Shown: positions 57,519-64,000 of the stretch, in pieces | How positions within the stretch are numbered: position 1 is the stretch's first letter | How the letters are laid out: the number at the start of each line of letters is the position of its first letter | Translations under genes and position numbers: made by a program | The notes under the pieces: generated by a model | Seen by the model: only the letters and a program-made list of their open reading frames with translations | Told to the model about the DNA's origin: nothing | The model's database searches: none | NCBI GenBank assembly: GCA_944388995.1 | Contig: CALXKN010000003.1 | Span: 1-64,000, forward strand | Direction of reading: 5' to 3' | Source: an uncultured Spirochaetota bacterium | Lineage (GTDB): Bacteria > Spirochaetota > Spirochaetia > JAFGXN01 | Length of the DNA stretch: 64,000 nt

Positions 57519-58689
57519 TGATTTGTCAGCAATGCATCGAAGTTATTTCTTTCTCCGAGAGCGACCGTCGTTTGAGTCCGTTGTATCTCGGATGGACTTG
57601 CAGTGGTTTGCGTCGGCCGAAGATGAAGGGCGGACGTTTGATGCAACGGAAGTTAAAAAAAGGAAATCGCGGGAAGAGGGTAAAGTTGCCAAGTCGGCGG
57701 ATATGGTTTCCGCAGTGGTGCTGCTGGCATGTGTTGTGACGATTTTTATTTCTGGCGGCTATATGATGAAAATCATGCTTGATACCTGCCGATTTTACTT
57801 TTCGAACATTACTGAATGGAATGCTGTTTTTTCGTTAAAGCCTTACGGTTTTATGACGCTGCAGTTTGTTAAAGCGGTGATTCCTCTCTTTCTCATCAGT
57901 GTCGCCGTTGCGCTTTTGACCAATATCGGACAGGTTGGTTTTTTTGTGACGGGGAAACCGCTGGTTCCGAAGGCGGATCGTATTTTCCCGAAATGGGACC
58001 GGTTAAAAAATGCAATGTTTTCCCGGCAGGCGGCGTTTAACTTAATGAAAACTTTTGTGAAGGTCGTTTGCATCAGCGGAATTGCGGTGGCCAATGTTTT
58101 TCTGTATTGGCCGGAATTTGTTCAGGCCATCCGCTATCCGTTGGAAGACGGTCTGTATTCGGTTTTTACGGTCTCCGTTTTGATTGCCGTGGAGGCGGCG
58201 CTGTTTCTGCTGGCGTTTTCGATTCCCGATTGGTTTTTTCAGAAAAAACAGTACGAAGAAGAGCTGAAAATGACGCTGACGGAGTTCCGCGACGAATTAA
58301 AGGAAACGGAAGGGAATCCGATGGTCAAGCAGAAAATCCGCGAACAGCATGACCGTTTGCTGGCGGGCGATATCGAAGGCGCCGTAAAAGAGGCCGACGT
58401 TGTCATTACCAACCCGACGCACTTCGCCTGCGTGCTGGCTTACGATCCGCAAAAAGATCAGGCGCCGCGTTTGGTGCTGAAAGGGGCGGATTTCAATGCG
58501 CTGACCATCAGAAAGGTGGCCAAAAAATTTGACGTTCCGATTGTGGAAAACAAACCGCTGGCCAGAAGCATTTATGCCAATGTAAAACAGGGTGAAACCG
58601 TTCCGCCTTCATTTCACGAAGCTTTGGTCGGGATTTACCGGTATTTTGTCTACAAATACGCAAATGCAGGAGCGGAGGGGGTCGGTTGA
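57505..58689 (+). CDS. flhB: Flagellar export switch protein FlhB
   Basis: 394 residues. Four membrane helices, then a cytoplasmic domain with the autocleavage motif NPTH (residues 303-306), which switches export from rod/hook to filament substrates. The conserved start LQWFASAEDEGRTFDATEVK begins at residue 32, so there is a 30-residue N-terminal extension; ATG 57505 is nevertheless supported by a strong ribosome-binding site. It overlaps flhA (TGATG). Confidence 0.95.
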   Translation: MPFRNDLSAMHRSYFFLRERPSFESVVSRMDLQWFASAEDEGRTFDATEVKKRKSREEGKVAKSADMVSAVVLLACVVTIFISGGYMMKIMLDTCRFYFSNITEWNAVFSLKPYGFMTLQFVKAVIPLFLISVAVALLTNIGQVGFFVTGKPLVPKADRIFPKWDRLKNAMFSRQAAFNLMKTFVKVVCISGIAVANVFLYWPEFVQAIRYPLEDGLYSVFTVSVLIAVEAALFLLAFSIPDWFFQKKQYEEELKMTLTEFRDELKETEGNPMVKQKIREQHDRLLAGDIEGAVKEADVVITNPTHFACVLAYDPQKDQAPRLVLKGADFNALTIRKVAKKFDVPIVENKPLARSIYANVKQGETVPPSFHEALVGIYRYFVYKYANAGAEGVG

Positions 58690-60827
58690 TGGCGGAAGAA
58701 CGGAAATCGTTTTCTTCTACAATCATGAATTTTTTCTCGGCGTTTAAAGGTATGCACCAGACGGTGGTGCTGTCGGTCTGCGTTGTTGTCTGCGTTTTAA
58801 TGATGATTCTGCCGCTGCCGACGCCGTTGCTGGATTTTCTGATGATTTTAAACATCGCTTTGTCGTTGGTGATTCTGCTTTTAGCGCTGAATGTGAAACG
58901 GGCCATCGATTTTGATGTTTTTCCGACCATGCTTCTGCTGTCGACAATTTTCGGACTGGGACTGAATATCAGTTCGACGCGGCTGATTCTGACTCAGGGC
59001 GCCGAATTTGACGGACGCATTGTCCGGATGTTTTCGACCTTTGTGACCGGCAGCGGAGGGACCGTCGGACTGGTGGTCGGATTCATCATGTTTGCCATTT
59101 TAATGATTGTTCAGTTGGTCGTTATTACGAAAGGAGCGACCCGGTCGGCCGAAGTCCGGGCCCGCTTCAAATTGGACAGTATGCAGATCGATAAAATGGA
59201 TGTGACGAACGAGTTTGCGCAGGGGCATATCACGGAAAGCGAATACAAACGACGGAAAAAAGATCTTCAAAGATCGGTCGACCTTTTCGGAACCCTTGAC
59301 GGAGCTTCGAAATTTGTCTCCGGAAACGTCAAGGCCGGTTTGGTCATCACCGTCATCAATGTCGTCGGCGGTCTGATTGTCGGCGTTTTTCTTCACGGCG
59401 AAAGCTGGAGCGGGGCTTTTTCCAATTACATCGGATTGGCAATCGGCGACGGTTTGGTTTCCCAGCTGCCGGCGTTGTTGGTTTCGGTCGCCTCCGGTAT
59501 CATCATTACGAAAGGGGAATCGGAGGACGGCTTCCCTGCCGACGTGTCGAAGCAGTTCCGCGTCAATCCGATTATGTATATCATCATCGGAGCGCTGCTG
59601 TTTCTGATGGCGCTGATTCCCGGATTTCCGTGGTACATTTTGATTCCGGTGGCGCTCGGACTGTTTTATATCGCCTACCGCGTTTGGCAGCAGGATTCGC
59701 AGGCGGATTCGGCAGGCGGTTCTGATGAGACGCCCGAAAGTACCTCCGGAGGATCGGCTCAGGAACAGGAAGTGGTTCAGCCTTTGGATCCGATATCCGT
59801 TGAGATCGGATACGGACTTGTCCCGTTGGTTTCGTCGGGAACCGAAAAGAAAACAGAACTTCTGGACCGTATCCGCAGCCTCCGCAGCGAATTTTTAAAT
59901 GAGTTCGGTTTGTACATTCCGAAAGTCCGCGTAAAAGACAACCTTTCGATGGATCCCAATGAATACCGGATTAAAATTTACGGGAATCCCTATGGGAAAG
60001 GCCAAATGAAATACGGCTATCTTCTGGCGATCGGTTCGCCTTCCGACGGCAGGGAGATTTTGGGAGAGAAAACCGTTGAGCCGTCATTCCAACTTCCGGC
60101 GGTTTGGATCAACTCCGATCAAATCGCCGAGGCGGAACAAAAAGGATATACCGTTGTCGATTGTTCCACCGCCATTGTGACGCATCTTTCGGAAATTCTG
60201 AAACGGCACGCCGCCGATTTGCTGACTTTGCAGCAGGTGCAGAATTTGTTGGAATCGATTAAGCAGGATAATGCGGCCGCCTACGATAAAATCATCTCCC
60301 GTCCCGTTTCACTGACCCTGCTTCAGAAAGTTTTCCGAAACCTGATTTCCGAGGGCGTTTCCATCCGCAATGTCGGCGGAATTGCGGAAGCGGTTTTAAC
60401 GTATATTGATCTTTTCGGCGACAATGCGGATTATCTCTCCGAAAAAGTCAGGCAGGCATTGGGGCCGCAGCTGACGCAAAAGTATCTGGATCAGGACGAT
60501 GTGCTGAACTGTATCACGCTGGCTCCGGATTTTCAGAATTACCTGCTGCGGTTATACATGGAAAATAACAGCTTTGAAATCAAGCATTTGATTCCGGTTC
60601 CCGTAATGAGCCGGTTTATGACGGCTTTGCAGAATACGGTGGCGGACGTCACGGCGCGCGGTTACTTTCCTTTAATTTTGACGACGGCTGATTTGAGACG
60701 CGTGGTGCGGTCGCTGCTCGGAAAAGATTTTGCTTCGATTCCCGTTCTCTCTATCAGCGAAACGGGAGATTTAAAGATGACGGAAATCGCCCGCATTTCG
60801 GTTGATTTGAAGGAGGCGCGCGAATGA
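58689..60827 (+). CDS. flhA: Flagellar export protein FlhA
   Basis: 712 residues. N-terminal half with about eight membrane helices and the cytoplasmic FHIPEP-type loop (VRARFKLDSMQIDKMDVTNE as AEVRARFKLDSMQIDK). The C-terminal four-subdomain cytoplasmic platform (about 350-712) binds export chaperones. ATG 58689 overlaps the flhB stop; an in-frame TTG lies just before. A Ser/Gly/Glu-rich linker at about 335-360 separates the halves. Confidence 0.96.
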   Translation: MAEERKSFSSTIMNFFSAFKGMHQTVVLSVCVVVCVLMMILPLPTPLLDFLMILNIALSLVILLLALNVKRAIDFDVFPTMLLLSTIFGLGLNISSTRLILTQGAEFDGRIVRMFSTFVTGSGGTVGLVVGFIMFAILMIVQLVVITKGATRSAEVRARFKLDSMQIDKMDVTNEFAQGHITESEYKRRKKDLQRSVDLFGTLDGASKFVSGNVKAGLVITVINVVGGLIVGVFLHGESWSGAFSNYIGLAIGDGLVSQLPALLVSVASGIIITKGESEDGFPADVSKQFRVNPIMYIIIGALLFLMALIPGFPWYILIPVALGLFYIAYRVWQQDSQADSAGGSDETPESTSGGSAQEQEVVQPLDPISVEIGYGLVPLVSSGTEKKTELLDRIRSLRSEFLNEFGLYIPKVRVKDNLSMDPNEYRIKIYGNPYGKGQMKYGYLLAIGSPSDGREILGEKTVEPSFQLPAVWINSDQIAEAEQKGYTVVDCSTAIVTHLSEILKRHAADLLTLQQVQNLLESIKQDNAAAYDKIISRPVSLTLLQKVFRNLISEGVSIRNVGGIAEAVLTYIDLFGDNADYLSEKVRQALGPQLTQKYLDQDDVLNCITLAPDFQNYLLRLYMENNSFEIKHLIPVPVMSRFMTALQNTVADVTARGYFPLILTTADLRRVVRSLLGKDFASIPVLSISETGDLKMTEIARISVDLKEARE

Positions 60828-61969
60828 CGGCGGCATTCGGTCCCATTGAAGGATCGTCAAAAGAAGAAGTTTTGGAGAGACTGAACACCTTTTATACGCC
60901 GGGAAGCTACAAAATCACAAAATGGGGGGAAAGGTACGAAGGCTTTTTGAGAAAAAAAAGAATTTACTCGGCGGAAGGTTATTTGGTTCTGGAGTCAAAA
61001 ACTTCTTTTGAAAAGTCCAAGGAAGAGCTGTTAAACGCTATTCCGGTGCAAAAAAGTCAGTCTGAAAACAGGGAGCTTGTGAAAGCCATAGAAAGCCTGA
61101 ATGAACGCTTTGATCAAATGGAACGCCGCCGCAGCCAGGACGAATCGACTCAGTGGGATGCCAATGTTCTGGAAATCCGTTCATTGCTGGAAAAAAACGA
61201 CTTTATTCCGGAATATATTGATGAAATTTGTATGCGCATTCACGAATCGATGCCGCAGTCGGAAGTCAAGCGCTTGGATTATCTGAAAGAAAAGGTTATT
61301 GATTGGATTGCGGCGGATATTAAAATCGAATCGTCGGTTTTCAAAGCGGCGAAACAACCGATGAAAATTCTGATTTTTCTCGGTCCGACCGGAGCGGGAA
61401 AAACAACAACTATAGTCAAAATGGCAGCTTCGTTCGCCGGGGATTCGGATTATGTGTTTTTTACGACCGATAACTACAAAATCGGCGCAGTCGAGCAAAT
61501 CAAGAAATTCGCCGAGCTTTTAAACTACATTCCGTATGAGGTGATCCGGGGGGCGGAGGATATGAAGCGAAAATTTTGGGAAGCTTCCGCCTTTAACCGC
61601 GATTTGGTTTTTATTGACACACCGGGATTTTCTCCGACACATTATACGCTGGCCGCCGATGTCAGACAGATTTTGGAGCCGTGCAGGGCGGAATCGTATC
61701 CGATGCTTTTGATTCCCGCTTATACCCGTTACTCCGATATGATACACATTATTGAAGAATTCAGTGTTTTCGATTATAAAGGAATTGTTTTTACGAAATT
61801 TGATGAAACAACGACGGTCGGGACGGTGATTTCGGTCATGAAAAAAACGGGCAGGCCGGCACTTTTCTTCACAGACGGACAGGACGCCGCCAGAAATATT
61901 GAAGCGGCGTCAAAGCAATTTTTATTAAACAGGTTGATCGGGTTCGGAAAGGCCGGTCAATTCAAGTAG
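60824..61969 (+). CDS. flhF: Flagellar placement GTPase FlhF
   Basis: 381-residue SRP-type GTPase controlling number and position of flagella. N-terminal B domain, helical N domain (about 110-170), and the G domain with P-loop GPTGAGKTTT at residues 187-196, TTDNYKIGAVEQ, G3 IDTPG (DTAG is more usual in SRP GTPases) and G4 TKFDE. ATG overlaps the flhA stop by 4 bp. It pairs with FlhG just downstream. Confidence 0.94.
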   Translation: MTAAFGPIEGSSKEEVLERLNTFYTPGSYKITKWGERYEGFLRKKRIYSAEGYLVLESKTSFEKSKEELLNAIPVQKSQSENRELVKAIESLNERFDQMERRRSQDESTQWDANVLEIRSLLEKNDFIPEYIDEICMRIHESMPQSEVKRLDYLKEKVIDWIAADIKIESSVFKAAKQPMKILIFLGPTGAGKTTTIVKMAASFAGDSDYVFFTTDNYKIGAVEQIKKFAELLNYIPYEVIRGAEDMKRKFWEASAFNRDLVFIDTPGFSPTHYTLAADVRQILEPCRAESYPMLLIPAYTRYSDMIHIIEEFSVFDYKGIVFTKFDETTTVGTVISVMKKTGRPALFFTDGQDAARNIEAASKQFLLNRLIGFGKAGQFK

Positions 61970-61977
61970 GAGGAACC

Positions 61978-62859
61978 ATGCAGGATCAAGCCGAACAACT
62001 GCGCCGGATGATGAGGGGAAGAGCCGGCGGAAATACCGAAGCCGCGCCGCTTCGGAACCGAACCCGGATTATTGCCGTTTCCAGCGGAAAAGGCGGAGTC
62101 GGAAAGACAAATATTTCGACGGCATTGGCGATTGCCTACGCCAAAATCGGGAAAAAGGTTATTTTACTCGACGCCGATTTGGGACTGGCCAATGTCAACG
62201 TAGTGATGGGAATCATTCCGAAGTACAATCTGTATCATTTGATGGAGCGGCAGAGATCCATCAAGGATATTATCCTTGATACGGAGTACGGTGTGAAGAT
62301 TGTCGCCGGAGCTTCCGGATTCTCCAAAATCGCCAATTTGGGGGATGAAGAGCGCGAATATTTTATAGAGGAGATGTCGCAGCTTTCGAGCGCCGACATC
62401 GTGATTGTCGATACGGGCGCCGGCGTTTCCGACAACGTCATTTCGTTTATTTCAGCCGCAGACGACGCCGTCATTGTTACAACCCCCGAGCCGACGGCGA
62501 TTACCGATGCTTACAGCATCATTAAAATCATTGCCGGCGAAGTCGATAATTCCCGGCTGTCCATTAAACTTTTGGTCAACCGGGTTCAGTCCGTCAAGCA
62601 GGGAAAGGACGTCGCCGGGAAGATCATCGGTATTGCGGGGCAGTTTTTGAATTTAAAAGTCGATTATCTCGGTTATGTCATGGAAGATCCTGCCGTTTTA
62701 AACGCGGTGCTGAGGCAGCGTCCTTTTTTCGATCTCAGTCCGGGGTGCAAGGCTTCTGAGTGCATCCGCCACATTGTCGGCCGTTTGGAAAACATCGAAT
62801 ACAAGGAAGGCAGCGGCGTTCCGTCTTTTCTTAAGCGAATGTTTTCCAAAAACAATTAA
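61978..62859 (+). CDS. flhG: Flagellar number regulator FlhG (YlxH), MinD-like
   Basis: 293-residue ParA/MinD ATPase. N-terminal MQDQAEQLRRMM matches the DQAxxLR activator helix that stimulates FlhF GTPase. Deviant Walker A SSGKGGVGKTN at residues 36-45 is followed by LLDADLGLANVNVVMG. VIVDTGAGVSDNVISF is the switch region, and the C-terminal part ends in a basic, possibly membrane-binding helix (VPSFLKRMFSKNN). AGGAGG precedes ATG 61978. Confidence 0.95.
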   Translation: MQDQAEQLRRMMRGRAGGNTEAAPLRNRTRIIAVSSGKGGVGKTNISTALAIAYAKIGKKVILLDADLGLANVNVVMGIIPKYNLYHLMERQRSIKDIILDTEYGVKIVAGASGFSKIANLGDEEREYFIEEMSQLSSADIVIVDTGAGVSDNVISFISAADDAVIVTTPEPTAITDAYSIIKIIAGEVDNSRLSIKLLVNRVQSVKQGKDVAGKIIGIAGQFLNLKVDYLGYVMEDPAVLNAVLRQRPFFDLSPGCKASECIRHIVGRLENIEYKEGSGVPSFLKRMFSKNN

Positions 62860-62877
62860 GAGGCATAAGGAGTTTTT

Positions 62878-63411
62878 ATGAAACCGGGATTTTTCGGTAA
62901 ACCGGTAATGATTGTCTGGGGCGGCGGATTTTTTGTGTCCTTGATCTTAACAATAGCGGCGGGAGGCTCTTTCGGAAGCTGTATGATCCGTTTACTGCTC
63001 AATGCCCTGTTGCTCTCTGTTTTTACGGCCGCCGTGATTTTGATTTGGAATCGCTTCCTGAAAGAAGGCGCTCCGGGAATTTCAAATAGTACTCAAAATG
63101 ATGAAGAAGATGAAATTGTTCTTGAATCCGATTCAAATCGGGATTATACTGAAAAGGGCGATAATGTTTTGTCCGGAACGGATTCGGTAAAAGATCCGGG
63201 CGCGTTATTTTCGGATTATCAGTACCGCGATGAGACAAAAGAGGCCGATTTACGACATATGGATAACAAAAATCCTTATCAGATGTCCGATGCCTTACTG
63301 AGAAAATTCAAGGAAGAGGAAGAAGATTCGATAGCGAAATTTAAGGCGGCTTTTCAGTCTCCCGAGGAAATTGCGAAAGCCGTCAGAACGGAAATGCACA
63401 AAGACGGCTGA
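62878..63411 (+). CDS. Unknown two-helix membrane protein between flhG and fliA
   Basis: 177 residues. Two membrane helices (about 9-29 and 36-58) are followed by an acidic, polar cytoplasmic-type region (NDEEDEIVLESDSNRDY). A C-terminal helical segment (ALLRKFKEEEEDSIAKFKAA then FQSPEEIAKAVRTEM) ends the protein. I recognise no family. The position suggests a spirochaete flagellar accessory, perhaps linked to FlhFG positioning or to FliA control. AAGGAG precedes ATG 62878. Confidence 0.7.
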   Translation: MKPGFFGKPVMIVWGGGFFVSLILTIAAGGSFGSCMIRLLLNALLLSVFTAAVILIWNRFLKEGAPGISNSTQNDEEDEIVLESDSNRDYTEKGDNVLSGTDSVKDPGALFSDYQYRDETKEADLRHMDNKNPYQMSDALLRKFKEEEEDSIAKFKAAFQSPEEIAKAVRTEMHKDG

Positions 63412-63422
63412 ATGGGGGGCAG

Positions 63423-64000
63423 ATGACGAAAGAGGAATGGCTGGAGATGGATGAAGACGAATTGTGGACTCTTTACATAAAAACCAAAGAGCCGCATATC
63501 CGCGATGTCCTGATAGAAAAATACTCGCCGTTGGTCAAATATGTTGCCGGAAAAATCGCCATGAATATGCCGAGAGAGGTCGAGTACGACGATCTGGTCG
63601 GATGGGGAGTGTTCGGGCTGTTTGACGCCATTGATAAATTTTTACCGGAACGCGATGTCAAGTTTAAAACTTATGCCGTGCGCCGCATTCAGGGAGCCAT
63701 TTACGATGCGTTGCGCGCCGACGATTGGGTTCCCCGTTCCGTCAGGAAAAAAGCGAAAGAGGTTGAGCGCGCCATCCACCATTTGGAAGGATTGCACGGG
63801 CGTTCGTGCACCAGCAAAGAAATTGCCGACGAACTGCAGATTTCGGAAGAAGAATACGAAGACATGCTGCTTTCCATCAGCGGAACCAACATTCTTTCTT
63901 TGAATGAAGTTCACTTTTCGGGAGATGATAACGACAAAGTCTCTCTGGATGAAAATTTAAAATCTCCCGTCAGCATGAATCCCGACGTCCAAATCGAAAA
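63423..64000 (+). CDS. fliA: Flagellar sigma factor FliA (sigma-28/WhiG family), cut by the window end
   Basis: The first 192 codons are present; the frame is open at 64000. Region 2 is clear: YSPLVKYVAGKIAMNMPREV, YDDLVGWGVFGLFDAIDKFL, and VKFKTYAVRRIQGAIYDALR with DDWVPRSVRKKA. Region 3 (EIADELQISEEEYEDMLLSI) follows and region 4 is beyond the edge. It directs RNA polymerase to late flagellar promoters. Ending the flhA-flhF-flhG-fliA group is typical. Confidence 0.95.
   Translation, partial: MTKEEWLEMDEDELWTLYIKTKEPHIRDVLIEKYSPLVKYVAGKIAMNMPREVEYDDLVGWGVFGLFDAIDKFLPERDVKFKTYAVRRIQGAIYDALRADDWVPRSVRKKAKEVERAIHHLEGLHGRSCTSKEIADELQISEEEYEDMLLSISGTNILSLNEVHFSGDDNDKVSLDENLKSPVSMNPDVQIE

Overview
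The window reads as chromosomal DNA of a flagellated spirochaete, most likely on the Treponema/Spirochaeta side. The gene order of the flagellar block (flgB-flgC-fliE-fliFGHIJ-flbB-fliK-flgD-flgE-flbD-motAB-fliL-fliM-fliY-fliO-fliPQR-flhBA-flhF-flhG-fliA) is a spirochaete arrangement. FlgE carries the Lys165/Cys178 pair known from the treponemal cross-linked hook. cheW, a DegT-like protein, NAD kinase and recN follow each other as I recall from Treponema pallidum. There are several spirochaete-style lipoproteins, a BspA-like leucine-rich-repeat lipoprotein and paired GH57 genes. No rRNA, tRNA, insertion sequence, prophage or CRISPR array was seen, and no gene-free stretch exceeds about 300 bases.

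Region 1 (1-13.8 kb) is a mosaic of short transcription units on both strands. It holds a PEGA lipoprotein behind a T29 tract, a sugar O-acetyltransferase, a deoxyinosine glycosylase-like repair gene, an exported GH3 glucosidase, a three-gene unit of unknown membrane-linked proteins, a HEPN-like protein with an XRE regulator, a local family of exported proteins sharing one repeated domain, the LRR lipoprotein, a tiny acidic protein, a GNAT acetyltransferase, endonuclease III with an MscS channel, and two paralogous outer-membrane-like barrels.

Region 2 (13.8-23.4 kb) holds cheW/DegT-like/nadK/recN/unknown as an overlapping operon. A convergent GH57 amylase (with DUF3536-like C-terminus) follows, then a DUF4912 protein with a GH57 branching-enzyme-like protein.

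Region 3 (23.5 kb to the end) is one co-directional run of over 40 genes with very short or overlapping junctions. It starts with a spirochaete dcw cluster (mraZ, rsmH, ftsL, murF, mraY, ftsW, ftsQ, ftsA, ftsZ). It passes through xerD, a TPR lipoprotein, dprA, topA, xerC and hslVU. It ends in the complete motor-export-hook operon and the first part of fliA. Cell division, chromosome resolution, proteolysis and motility are therefore physically one block.

The observations I consider most worth checking are these: four genes whose -10 box lies only 5-6 bases before the start codon with no ribosome-binding site (leaderless mRNAs, two of them DNA-repair glycosylases); a terminator-like hairpin whose 3' arm is the fliK ribosome-binding site; 10-bp-phased MraZ boxes; a DegT-family protein with no PLP lysine; a GH57 branching-enzyme homologue with Asp at the nucleophile position; the local exported-domain family; and an inverted repeat centred on a -10 box with phased half-sites upstream.
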